A DNA stretch of 64,000 bases from an uncultured Clostridia bacterium (GTDB lineage Bacteria > Bacillota > Clostridia > TANB77 > CAG-508), in assembly GCA_934130355.1 (NCBI GenBank), contig CAKOXV010000004.1, forward strand, positions 1-64,000, written 5' to 3'. The notes beneath the pieces are model-generated. The model was not told the origin of the DNA. It made no database searches and was given only the letters and a program-made list of their open reading frames with translations. Both the position numbers and the translations under genes were made by a program. Of the stretch, positions 45,333-53,249 are shown piece by piece; position 1 is the stretch's first letter, and each line of letters starts with the position of its first letter.

Positions 45333-45851
45333 TTATTCTGGCAATTTGTTATATTCTTCATCTGAAACTTTTTCACACCATTCATTTGAAGTATTTTCTC
45401 CTGGTACTTCCACAGCAATATGGCTGAACCAAGATTTTGAAGTAGCTCCATGCCAATGTTTTACATTTGCCGGAATTGTTATAACATCTCCTGGTTTTAA
45501 TCTTATAGCTTCTTTTCCTTCTTCTTGATACCATCCTTCTCCATCAACACAGATTAAAATTTGTCCTCCTCCATTTGTACTATGATGTATATGCCAATTA
45601 TTTCTACATCTTGGTTCAAATGTTACATTTGCAATAAACACTTCTTTTGTTTCTTCATCTCCATAAACTTCTTTTATTAATGCAAATGCACTCCAAGCTT
45701 TTGGCCAACCAGAATAAAATGCTAATTGTGTTACAATTTCTACTGCTTCTTCTCTTGACCATATTTCTCCAAATAATACATCATCATTTAACTCAGCAAA
45801 TTTAGGTGCTAATTTTACTAAATTTTCTCTACCTGCTGTTTGTTTTTTCAT
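45333..45851 (-). CDS. Carboxymuconolactone decarboxylase-like/cupin fusion with internal deletion
   Basis: 172 residues. The C-terminal cupin (about 75-165) has metal-binding WHIHHSTNGGGQ and VKHWHG with GDVITIPA. The N-terminal part begins like the usual CMD-cupin protein (KLAPKFAELNDDVLFGEIWSRE), then jumps straight to AVEIVTQLAFYSGWPKAWSA. About 45 residues that normally hold the core of the CMD domain are missing, in frame. The gene remains open, so it may make a cupin-only protein. Its promoter is of the MerR type, and the MerR gene is next downstream. Confidence 0.75.
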   Translation of the reverse strand: MKKQTAGRENLVKLAPKFAELNDDVLFGEIWSREEAVEIVTQLAFYSGWPKAWSAFALIKEVYGDEETKEVFIANVTFEPRCRNNWHIHHSTNGGGQILICVDGEGWYQEEGKEAIRLKPGDVITIPANVKHWHGATSKSWFSHIAVEVPGENTSNEWCEKVSDEEYNKLPE

Positions 45852-45881
45852 AATATATTTCTTCTTAACTTTTTCACTTGT

Positions 45882-45912
45882 ATTATATACTTCGGTAGTA
45901 ACTACCGGTCAA
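45882..45912 (-). promoter_or_regulatory. MerR-type promoter of the cupin gene
   Basis: TTGACC (45907-45912) and TATAAT (45882-45887) are separated by 19 bp instead of 17. The spacer contains the dyad CGGTAG-TNA-CTACCG (45893-45907). This is the classic arrangement for activation by a MerR-family protein. Confidence 0.85.
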
Positions 45913-45943
45913 TAGTTTCTTTAAAATTTTTAATAAATAAAAT

Positions 45944-46513
45944 TTATGGTTGTGTTTCAATAATTTTACCATTTTCATCATAAGTTGTTATTTTTGTTAT
46001 ATTTCCATCCTTGTCATAGTCATATATTACTCTATCTTGTAAACTTTTCTTATAATATTCTCTATATAATGGTTGTTCATAGTTATTATAATCATAAAAT
46101 TCCTTTATATACTCTTCTGTTTCATGATATGCAAATATATTATATTCTTTATAATAATATACTTCTTTTCTTAAGCGATTAGATAAATATTCTACTCCAC
46201 AATATTTATCTCCATCTATTTTCTTAATAACCGTCGTTTTTATACTCCAACACAATAACATAAATTCAATAAATGTCACTACAATTATTATTAAAGTCCA
46301 AAACACAATTAAAAATATTCTAAATCCTTTATTTTTAATTGTTATAAGTGAAAATACACCTAATAGAAAAACTCCTAGTGGAATCATAAATGAAGCAATC
46401 CATATAAAATCAGATTTTAAATGCCAATCAAAATTACCAATAATCTTATTTGTAATAATTACAAAAATTCCTATACATATTAATGCTATACTAAACCATA
46501 TCTGTTTCTTCAC
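45944..46513 (-). CDS. Hypothetical three-helix membrane protein
   Basis: 189 residues from a GTG start with GGAG 8 nt upstream. Three or four membrane helices in the first 95 residues, then a Tyr/Glu-rich soluble domain ending in YDYDKDGNITKITTYDENG, a motif resembling YD/RHS-type or MORN-like text repeats. No family recognised. It begins about 30 bp after the end of another small membrane protein gene and is probably co-transcribed with it. Confidence 0.6.
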   Translation of the reverse strand: MKKQIWFSIALICIGIFVIITNKIIGNFDWHLKSDFIWIASFMIPLGVFLLGVFSLITIKNKGFRIFLIVFWTLIIIVVTFIEFMLLCWSIKTTVIKKIDGDKYCGVEYLSNRLRKEVYYYKEYNIFAYHETEEYIKEFYDYNNYEQPLYREYYKKSLQDRVIYDYDKDGNITKITTYDENGKIIETQP

Positions 46514-46545
46514 TTTTATATCTCCTTTACATATTACATATTTTA

Positions 46546-46956
46546 TTAATTATTTGTAACTGCTTTCTTTTTTATTTTATATATTATAATAATTTCAATT
46601 ATTATTTCTATAATCAAATAAAATAAGTGTGATGGTATATCTGCCTTTATATCTCTAAAATAATCATATATCTCACTATCTTCGTGATTATCTTCAAATA
46701 CTGTTTGTACTTGGTTCATATTATTGTAAATTTTTAAGTAATAACCATCTGGAATTCCTCCCCAAAAAGTAACTTTTTTAATATCATATTTAATGTTAAA
46801 ATGCTCTTTAATCTCTTTGGCAATATAGTCATTCTGATTTTCAATCTTTATTGTTTTGTATTCTGCAATATAATCTAGAAAGGTTAAAAATCCGGTATAT
46901 AAATTTATTGTTAAAAATATTAATATTAAAATTATTAATATTATTTTTTCTTTCAT
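46546..46956 (-). CDS. Hypothetical two-helix membrane protein
   Basis: 136 residues from ATG at 46956 (GGAGG 4-5 nt upstream; a TTG overlapping the ribosome site is rejected). Membrane helices at both ends (about 3-24 and 108-128) enclose a soluble middle, with KKVTFWGGIPDGYYLKIYNN in between. No family recognised. Same strand and close spacing as the 45944-46513 gene. Confidence 0.55.
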   Translation of the reverse strand: MKEKIILIILILIFLTINLYTGFLTFLDYIAEYKTIKIENQNDYIAKEIKEHFNIKYDIKKVTFWGGIPDGYYLKIYNNMNQVQTVFEDNHEDSEIYDYFRDIKADIPSHLFYLIIEIIIEIIIIYKIKKKAVTNN

Positions 46957-46998
46957 TGTTTCCTCCAAATAGAACTACCATATTAAATCATAGTATTC

Positions 46999-47424
46999 TT
47001 AGCTCAAAAATTTGAACAAATTTAAGCCAATTTCTTCATCAAAATATCTATCAACTTTTCCATCTATAATATTTATTACCATTTCGCAAGTTGCACTTAC
47101 AATTGCTTTGTTTAGGTGTCCACCAAATACTTCTCCTTTATCATTTCCAGCACTCATGTGAATATGAGTATAAAATTCATCATTCATTGTATTTATTGTT
47201 CCTGTTAATGAAACAATTTCAAAATTTCCTTTAAATTCGTTTGAATAATATTTCTTTTCTTCAACTTTATAAACACCTACCACAAAATTATTTGTTGCTC
47301 CTAATGCATTTATGTTTGCTAAATTTATATTTTCTTTTAATGCTATTTCTTTTATTTTCTCAATAATTTCTTCTCCTTTATCCATTCTTACAATTATTTG
47401 ATTATTAAATTTTCTGTATTCCAT
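46999..47424 (-). CDS. PPC/DUF296 domain protein
   Basis: 141 residues consisting of a single PPC (DUF296) domain: VRMDKGEEIIEKIKEIA, INALGATNNFVVGVY, THIHMSAGNDKGEVFGGHL. The two HxH/GGH His residues are those that bind metal in bacterial family members. Plant relatives are AT-hook DNA-binding proteins, but the bacterial single-domain forms are of uncertain role. Monocistronic, with a promoter at 47513-47541. Confidence 0.88.
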   Translation of the reverse strand: MEYRKFNNQIIVRMDKGEEIIEKIKEIALKENINLANINALGATNNFVVGVYKVEEKKYYSNEFKGNFEIVSLTGTINTMNDEFYTHIHMSAGNDKGEVFGGHLNKAIVSATCEMVINIIDGKVDRYFDEEIGLNLFKFLS

Positions 47425-47512
47425 CTTATATACCTCCTTAATTTTAATTTATTTTATCATAATACAATAATTATTAAAAGTATCATTTTATAATCTTCTC
47501 AACATTTTACTT

Positions 47513-47554
47513 ATCATAGCATAAAAGCAGATAATTATCAAACAATTATCTGCT
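47513..47554 (-). promoter_or_regulatory. Combined terminator and promoter element, copy B
   Basis: The hairpin AGCAGATAATT...AATTATCTGCT (47526-47554) ends the upstream regulator gene. TTGATA (47536-47541), 17 bp, TATGAT (47513-47518) can drive the DUF296 gene. It shares TTATCTGCTTTTATG with copies A, C and D. Confidence 0.6.
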
Positions 47555-47571
47555 CTATAACTTGTAATTTG

Positions 47572-48087
47572 TTATTTATTTCCTTTTATAAAAATTATTC
47601 CTAATATTGTAGTAATTACTATAACTATAATTGGTGCAACTTTAAAGAATACCCATTCAAATGAATGCCATATTGTTCCAATAACAGCCCATTCAGGATT
47701 ACTATAATCAAATGATTGGTATGGACTACCTAAAAGTGCCAATAAAATGAAAAGTAATATAATACAAATATCTATAATCATTAAGAAGCTTATAGTTCGT
47801 TTTCTTTTTTGTTTTTGTCTCATAGATAATTGTTCATTTATAACCTCTAATTTTTCTGATATTACTTTTATATCATTTTTTTGTTTTTCTTCAATGTCCT
47901 CTCCTAGAATTTCACTAACCGGAATATCAAAAACTTCTGATATGGATATAAGCATTTCAGCATCTGGAACAGATAAACCAGACTCCCACTTAGAAATTGT
48001 TTGTCTAACAACATTTAATTTAATACTTAACTCTTCTTGTGAAAATCCCTTATTTTTTCTTAAGGTTTTTAAATTATCTTTTAACAT
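47572..48087 (-). CDS. XRE-family regulator with two membrane helices
   Basis: 171 residues. N-terminal Cro/CI-type HTH (about 5-60; FSQEELSIKLNVVRQTISKWE), a charged linker (about 65-95) and two C-terminal membrane helices (about 97-118 and 145-167). A membrane-tethered HTH protein, a layout common in Firmicutes and usually of unknown signal. Downstream it ends at the copy B element. Confidence 0.85.
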   Translation of the reverse strand: MLKDNLKTLRKNKGFSQEELSIKLNVVRQTISKWESGLSVPDAEMLISISEVFDIPVSEILGEDIEEKQKNDIKVISEKLEVINEQLSMRQKQKRKRTISFLMIIDICIILLFILLALLGSPYQSFDYSNPEWAVIGTIWHSFEWVFFKVAPIIVIVITTILGIIFIKGNK

Positions 48088-48179
48088 TTAAATTTTCCTC
48101 CTTTCAAGTTAAGTTTAATATAAGAATGCCATTGCTACAAGCAATGTATTTTAACATTTAAACAAACTCCTTAAAACAT

Positions 48180-48376
48180 TTATATATTATTACATTTTTT
48201 GGTTCTAATATAATGCCCTTCTTGAATTGCTGCAAAAGTTACCACAGTACATATCCACATATAAGATTACAAATTTTAATCATAATATAAAATGGTATTG
48301 AAAATATTTTTGTTATCAGCAATGCTATTGACATTATTATTCTACTAATTGATATATAATTTGCTATGTTTTTCAT
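48180..48376 (-). pseudogene. Remnant of a CDP-alcohol phosphatidyltransferase
   Basis: In the 364-bp gap between two XRE genes, an ATG at 48376 with GGAG upstream opens MKNIANYISISRIIMSIA, which is the start of a PgsA-like CDP-alcohol phosphatidyltransferase. After about 38 residues the family sequence breaks off and the frame stops at 48239. In another frame, TVVTFAAIQEGHYIRTKK follows, matching the usual C terminus of the same family. So the whole middle, including the DGxxAR motif, has been deleted, leaving the two ends fused out of frame. Function lost. Confidence 0.7.
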
Positions 48377-48451
48377 TGTTACTCCTGCAATTCATTAAAT
48401 CATCTTCTTTACTCATATTTTCTCAACTCCATAAATTGTCCATTATATTGT

Positions 48452-49036
48452 TTATAGATATTTTTTTATTAATCCATCTTTGTTACAATATACATATATT
48501 ATTCCTTTACCTCTTTTTAGGAATCTAGCTTCTACATTTTGTTCTGGATATAATTTTACAATTTCACATCTATTATTAGTAACATATGCAATAAATGAAA
48601 TATAATGGTCTTTTGTCATTTCATGTTCAAGCGAAATATAATATTCATTTTCTATTGCTGCACAGTTAATAGTATGTTTTTCATTTTCTAATTCAGCCTC
48701 TAAAATTGGCAAATTTATGCCACAACACGAATTTATATTTTCTCCCATTGTATGGATTATATTTCCGCAAATCGGGCATACAGAAAAGTTTGACTTTAAC
48801 ATATTGCCTGCTTTATTTTGATTTGTTATATATTCACCATTCATAAGTTCTATTACAGAAACTTCCAGAGCTTTAGCCAATGGTTCAATCAATGAAATAT
48901 CTGGTAATCCTTTTCCTGTTTCCCATTTACTTATTGTTTTATCACTCACTCCAATAATATTCGCTAATTCTACTTGTGTTAATTGTTTCATTTCTCTTAA
49001 TTCTTTTATAATTTTTCCTGTTACATAATTATTCAT
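48452..49036 (-). CDS. XRE regulator fused to a desulfoferrodoxin-like domain
   Basis: 194 residues. An HTH at about 5-60 (LTQVELANIIGVSDKTISKWE) is followed by a full desulfoferrodoxin-like unit. The desulforedoxin centre has C87, C90, C104 and C105 (CPICGN...SCCG). The superoxide-reductase centre has E119-K120-H121 (EKHTI), H138 (SLEHEM), H144 (KDHYI) and C184 (YCN); the last His ligand is D187. So four of the five catalytic-iron ligands and the Glu-Lys pair remain. I infer a redox- or superoxide-sensing transcription factor rather than an enzyme, with iron centres as sensor. Monocistronic; target genes unknown, possibly its own or the neighbouring flavodoxin unit. Confidence 0.8.
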   Translation of the reverse strand: MNNYVTGKIIKELREMKQLTQVELANIIGVSDKTISKWETGKGLPDISLIEPLAKALEVSVIELMNGEYITNQNKAGNMLKSNFSVCPICGNIIHTMGENINSCCGINLPILEAELENEKHTINCAAIENEYYISLEHEMTKDHYISFIAYVTNNRCEIVKLYPEQNVEARFLKRGKGIIYVYCNKDGLIKKYL

Positions 49037-49089
49037 TTTTCTACCTCCAGTTAAAATTATAAATAGAATTGTAAAGAATTACAACCTAC

Positions 49090-49798
49090 TTATCGTAGAG
49101 TGCTATACAATCCTTCTATCCAACTTTTATAATAGTTTAATTGCTCCTCTGTGTGAAAATAATGTTCTCCATTTTCTAATACAATCATACTTATTACAAA
49201 AATCTTTTATTAGATTTTCGTTTTGAAGATTATCTTTATCTCCATATAAAACATAAGTGTTTTTATTCCATTTAGTTATTGGGTTATCTTTAACATATTC
49301 ATAATAATCCCAATATAATGTTTGTCCAAAATCCGTTTTTATTTCCTGTTTTTCTTTTAATTTTTCTTCTGTCGTATTGCTCCATAACATCATATTATCA
49401 ATAATAACTTTCATATTAACAACTGGGGATAAAAATATACATTGTTTAATTTCTTCATTTCTATAAGCTAATAAGCTAAAATATGCTCCCATGCTACAAG
49501 CCCATAAATTAATTTCATTATAATTCAATTTTGCATATTCCATAATTTGTTTTAAATCTTTCACACAATTTTGAACTTTGCACAAATAAGTGGTATCTTT
49601 TTTTCTTTCTCCGTGTTCTGGTAAATCAAAACTCAATAATTGATATCCTTCACTTACTACTTTATCTGCTAATATTTTTATAACTTCATCTTCTTTATTA
49701 GACATATTACCATGTACTGCTACAAAAGCTTTACTACTTTTATCTCCCCATATTACTGAAGGAATACCATTTATATTTATTCTTTCTATTTTCATCAT
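49090..49798 (-). pseudogene. Alpha/beta hydrolase with a late frameshift
   Basis: The open frame gives 223 residues with an alpha/beta hydrolase fold: FVAVHGNMSNKEDE, LSFDLPEHGER, LWACSMGAYFSLLA (nucleophile Ser) and TYVLYGDKDNLQ (Asp). It then ends in an unrelated tail and stops at 49127. One base out of frame the expected ending is found, with GEHYFHTEEQL carrying the catalytic His, and a stop at 49090. The shift lies near 49160-49175 and is equal to one inserted base. Without the His the short product should be inactive. Either a recent mutation or a sequencing error. Confidence 0.75.
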
Positions 49799-49821
49799 TT
49801 TATTACCATTTTTTCTTCTTT

Positions 49822-49850
49822 TTTATATCATAAAAGCAAATAATTTATTG
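49822..49850 (-). promoter_or_regulatory. Combined terminator and promoter element, copy C (partial)
   Basis: TTATTTGCTTTTATGATATAAA: the TATAAA at 49822-49827 and the spacer match copies A, B and D, but the -35 (CAATAA) is weak. It overlaps the stop of the 49845 gene and lies just upstream of the hydrolase gene. Confidence 0.4.
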
Positions 49851-50219
49851 TTGCCATTCCCATTTTGAATAATATTTGTTTGTAGAAAATGAAATGTATT
49901 CTTTTTCACTACCATTACTATATACCAATATTCCTCCCATTTGTTCTTCAGGCACAAAATGAAAACCTTTTTTTTCCATATATTCATCTAAAAATTGTCC
50001 ACCACTTTTATTGGATGTATCTGCTGTCTTACTAAAAACTACTCTATTAGGATTATTTTGTACTACTGTATATTCTTTGTCTGTAAATAAAATTTCTAGC
50101 ATTCCAAAACAAGATGAAAATGGATTCCATACACCAAATTTTAATATTGAAAAAATCGTAGCACTTAATAAAATCACACCAACTATTACAATTGTTATAA
50201 TAATTCCTTTTCTTTTCAT
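49845..50219 (-). CDS. Hypothetical membrane-anchored protein
   Basis: 124 residues from MKRKGIIITIVIV, chosen because GGGAG lies 9 nt upstream. One N-terminal membrane helix (about 5-27), then a small extracellular domain of about 95 residues with CFGMLEILFTDKEYTVVQN and a C-terminal VPEEQMGGILVYSNGSEKEY. No family recognised. It lies between an orphan response regulator and the hydrolase pseudogene, on the same strand. Confidence 0.55.
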   Translation of the reverse strand: MKRKGIIITIVIVGVILLSATIFSILKFGVWNPFSSCFGMLEILFTDKEYTVVQNNPNRVVFSKTADTSNKSGGQFLDEYMEKKGFHFVPEEQMGGILVYSNGSEKEYISFSTNKYYSKWEWQQ

Positions 50220-50372
50220 AAAACAAATCTCCCTTCCAAATTTGCTATTTAACATTTAATACAACATCCGCTAATTCTCGTTTCCTATAACATGTATTCT
50301 ATAATACTATTTTTGATTTGTCTATTATTATTTATAAAATTTCACAATCTTTATATTGGAATTAAAATTCTT

Positions 50373-51053
50373 TTAGTTTTCTCCTTTTTTCAAAATATAT
50401 CCTTGACCTCTTTTGGTTTCTAATAGTTCTTTTAATTCTAATTCTTCTAATTTGTTTCTTAATCTTGTAATATTTACTGTTAGCGTGTTGTCATCTATAA
50501 AGCTTTCACTTTCCCATAAACATTCCATTATGTCTTCTCTTGATACTATTTTCCCTCTATTTTGCACTAGGTATTTTAAAATTTTATATTCATTTTTGGT
50601 TAATTCTATTACTTTTCCATCTTTTTCAATTGTATTATTTGATGTATTTAATACAAAGTCTTTAACATCTATTTTATCATTTGCTTCTTGCATATTTGTT
50701 CTTCTTAGTAATGAACCTATTTTTGCAAGTAAAATCTGTATATTAAATGGCTTAGTAATATAATGATCTGCCCCATTATTGATTGAAAGTAATTCATCTA
50801 GTTCATTATCTCTACTTGTTACTATGATAATTGGCACATTGGATTGTTTTCTAATTTCTTTACATATATATTCTCCATCTGTGTTTGGCAAATTTATATC
50901 TAATAAGATTAAGTCTGGATTTATTTGCAATATATCTTGGATTGTGTTGTCGAATGTTGTTAGTGCTGTTGCTTCATATCCATTTTTATTTAAAAAGATT
51001 TTTAATTCTTCTCTTAATTTTTCATCATCTTCTATTATTAATATTTTAGGCAT
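50373..51053 (-). CDS. OmpR-family response regulator, BceR/GraR-like, without a kinase neighbour
   Basis: 226 residues from MPKILIIEDDEKL; the ATG five codons earlier overlaps the GGAGG site and is rejected. Receiver domain with DD at the start, phospho-Asp in DLILLDINLP, and the Lys of YITKPF. C-terminal winged helix with LTKNEYKILKYLVQNRGKIVSR and FIDDNTLTVNITRLRNKL, which is the wording of BceR/GraR/VirR regulators that control peptide-antibiotic ABC exporters. No histidine kinase or BceAB-type genes adjoin it. The tandem repeat upstream of the exporter at 10569-13892 is a candidate target. Confidence 0.9.
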   Translation of the reverse strand: MPKILIIEDDEKLREELKIFLNKNGYEATALTTFDNTIQDILQINPDLILLDINLPNTDGEYICKEIRKQSNVPIIIVTSRDNELDELLSINNGADHYITKPFNIQILLAKIGSLLRRTNMQEANDKIDVKDFVLNTSNNTIEKDGKVIELTKNEYKILKYLVQNRGKIVSREDIMECLWESESFIDDNTLTVNITRLRNKLEELELKELLETKRGQGYILKKGEN

Positions 51054-51095
51054 TTGTTTTTCCTCCATTATAATTATATCATATTTATTAAAAAA

Positions 51096-51121
51096 GAAAC
51101 CTTACATTTCTGTAAGGTTTC
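51096..51121 (-). terminator. Terminator of the flavodoxin unit
   Basis: A perfect 10-bp stem GAAACCTTAC with complement and 6-nt loop, then T run on the minus strand. Confidence 0.8.
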
Positions 51122-51130
51122 ATATTTTAT

Positions 51131-51787
51131 TTATTTTACTTCATTGCCTGCAATATTTATTTTTGAAAGCCAATTTTTAACTGTACTTTGAGAATTCTTT
51201 GCACTACTTCCACTTACAGCTAGTCCTTCTGTTACCATTGCATTTGGTTCTTCTTTCTTTATTTTATTTGGTGTTCCAGAAAGTCCTGATCCTCCATGTG
51301 TTATAAATGGTGCTATTGTTTTTCCAGATAAATCATATTCATCTAAAAATGTGTATAAAGGCATTGGCATATCAGCCCACCATTTTGGGTATCCTAAAAA
51401 TATAGTATCATATTGATCTATATTATTTATTTTTGTTTTTAATTCTGGTCTTGCATTTTGTCTTTGTTCTTTTTGAGCATAGTCTACTAGTTCATTATAA
51501 TTGCTTGGATATGTTTGTGTTGTTTCTAATTTTACAATGTCTCCTCCGACTTCATTATGAATTATATTAGCAACTGCTTCTGTATTTCCACTTTGTGAAA
51601 AATATAATACTAAAATTTTTCCTGATTTAGTTGTTTCTGTTTTATTTTCTTGGTTTGAATTTATATTAGTATTTTCCGTGTTTTTTCCGGTATCTTTTGC
51701 TTTTTTCATATTAACAGCTAATGCTATTCCTCCTAAAATCACAACTATTATAATAAATATTAACAATGTTAAAACTTTCTTATCCAT
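51131..51787 (-). CDS. Membrane-anchored flavodoxin
   Basis: 218 residues. An N-terminal membrane helix (about 5-27), an Asn/Thr/Lys linker (about 32-55) and a flavodoxin domain of the COG0716/Flavodoxin_4 type: FMN phosphate loop LYFSQSGNTEAVA, then FLGYPKWWADMPMP and FITHGGSGLS. An extracytoplasmic flavodoxin would take electrons from a membrane partner. The preceding gene encodes a broken DUF4405 heme-type membrane protein and overlaps it by 8 nt, so the pair probably formed one redox module. Confidence 0.85.
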   Translation of the reverse strand: MDKKVLTLLIFIIIVVILGGIALAVNMKKAKDTGKNTENTNINSNQENKTETTKSGKILVLYFSQSGNTEAVANIIHNEVGGDIVKLETTQTYPSNYNELVDYAQKEQRQNARPELKTKINNIDQYDTIFLGYPKWWADMPMPLYTFLDEYDLSGKTIAPFITHGGSGLSGTPNKIKKEEPNAMVTEGLAVSGSSAKNSQSTVKNWLSKINIAGNEVK

Positions 51788-52305
51788 TTTTCTTTGTCTC
51801 CTTTCTACTTTTTATCTTTGATATTAATTTAAAAATAAAATAAATAACTAATGCAATACAAACTAATGTCATAAAATATTTTAAATAAAATATTATGGGA
51901 TTTTGCTCATAATCATAAAATTTAAAATCATTTAATAAAAACATATCTTCATATACTTTATTTGATATAAATGAATATACTCCAATTCCTATCATCAAAA
52001 TTAGTACAAAGTAATATGCATATTCAAAAGTATTATTTTTCATTTTATTATTTAGTTTGTTCATCATTCCTGCAATGTGTAGTCCAACATGAATTGACAT
52101 TAATACAAATCCCCATGATGTAGATACCATGTGTAATCTTCTTGCAAACATTGTTGTTTGAATATTTAGAAAACCAAATACTTTTGCTGAAATCATAATT
52201 CCACTTACCATCATTCCTATCATTATTTCCTGTGATGTAATATCCCATTAGTATAATAAACATTATTGTCATTGTAATGTCCAAAATAATTTTAAATTTT
52301 TTCAT
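51780..52305 (-). pseudogene. DUF4405 membrane protein with internal deletion and frameshift
   Basis: The first frame begins MKKFKIILDITMTIMFIILM GYYITGN, the usual first helix of DUF4405 (cytochrome b561-like) proteins, then becomes nonsense. The second frame supplies MIGMMVSGIMISAKVF and LHMVSTSWGFVLMSIHVGLH, the later helices with His ligands, and two more helices to a stop at 51780. The second helix, with its HHxLN-type His pair, is missing, and the junction (about 52215-52235) is out of frame. So about 45 residues plus one reading-frame step were lost. This family often accompanies flavodoxins, as here. Probably non-functional. Confidence 0.7.
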
Positions 52306-52390
52306 ACTTATATCTCCTTATTTATTCATACTACTTTGAGTTTACTCTAAGTCAATACTTTTTTCTAAAATTTTATGATATTTTTTGTAA

Positions 52391-52480
52391 CCAAACTCAG
52401 AACAAATCGACGTAGTCGCCCTTTGTTCTTGCCCGATTTGAGTTTTCGACTATAAGGAGAAAATCTCAAAGGGCTAGCAA
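52391..52480. other. Structured intergenic element with competing pairings
   Basis: A stem-loop GAACAAA-T-CGAC-GTA-GTCG-CCC-TTTGTTC occupies 52400-52428. Alternative pairings are possible: CAAATCG (52403-52409) with CGATTTG (52434-52440), and GCCCTTTG (52418-52425) with CAAAGGGC (52467-52474). Its GC content exceeds that of the surroundings. It lies between the PAP2 gene and the DUF4405 pseudogene, next to palindrome copy 2. It may be an RNA element or a remnant of a gene end. Not recognised. Confidence 0.4.
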
Positions 52481-52487
52481 TTGTAGC

Positions 52488-52531
52488 TTTTATATACTAG
52501 GAAGTCCAGATGACTTTCCTAGTATATAAAA
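52488..52531. repeat. TATACTAGGAAGTCC palindrome, copy 2
   Basis: Differs from copy 1 (6561-6604) at one central base. Located 21 bp after the PAP2 stop, where it can also act as a terminator. Confidence 0.75.
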
Positions 52532-52552
52532 AATAGACTGATTATTATCAAT

Positions 52553-53197
52553 CTATTTATCTTTTTGAATTAAAAATTTATTAGTTGCACTTATATATAT
52601 AACTAAATATGATATTGATATAAGGAAACCACCTAAAACATCACTTGTATAATGAACACCTAAATAAATTCTACTTATTCCAATAGAACATATTAATATG
52701 CTTAGCAATGTAATTGAAATCCATTTAATATATTTATTTTTCACATATTTATAAATTAAATATATTAAATATCCATAAAAAGCCATACTTACCATAGAAT
52801 GTCCTGAAGGAAAACTATATCCTGTTTCTTCAATTATTCTATATTCTGTTGGTCTAGGTCTTTGCAATATTCTTTTTAATAATTGATTTAATGCCGTAAT
52901 TATTACCAAGTTCGAGAATATTGATACTCCTATCTTCTTGTTTTTTATTAGTATGAATAAAGTAATTGTCAATACTACTAAAAATATTGCTCCTCCCAAA
53001 TTAGTAATAAACTTTGCTATTGGTGTTGTAAAATCAGATATTAAAAATTTTGACACCATTTTATAGCCAATTATATCTCCATTCATTATTTCTTTGTTAA
53101 ATACATCTTCTGCTAATGCTAAAAATCCAATTAAACAAATAAATAATATACTCCATTTTAAATTTTTTACAATAAATTCTTTTATTTTTTCTTTCAT
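52553..53197 (-). CDS. PAP2-family membrane phosphatase
   Basis: 214 residues with six predicted membrane helices. The full PAP2 signature is present: KRILQRPRP, YSFPSGHSMVS and SRIYLGVHYTSDVLGG. Likely substrates are undecaprenyl pyrophosphate or phosphatidate-type lipids at the outer face of the membrane. It follows the glycosyltransferase gene on the same strand with a 52-bp gap, so a shared role in glycolipid or wall-precursor metabolism is plausible. Confidence 0.92.
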   Translation of the reverse strand: MKEKIKEFIVKNLKWSILFICLIGFLALAEDVFNKEIMNGDIIGYKMVSKFLISDFTTPIAKFITNLGGAIFLVVLTITLFILIKNKKIGVSIFSNLVIITALNQLLKRILQRPRPTEYRIIEETGYSFPSGHSMVSMAFYGYLIYLIYKYVKNKYIKWISITLLSILICSIGISRIYLGVHYTSDVLGGFLISISYLVIYISATNKFLIQKDK

Positions 53198-53249
53198 TTC
53201 TACCTCTTATAATTTGTTAATAGGAACTATTACACCCTATTTATTAATT

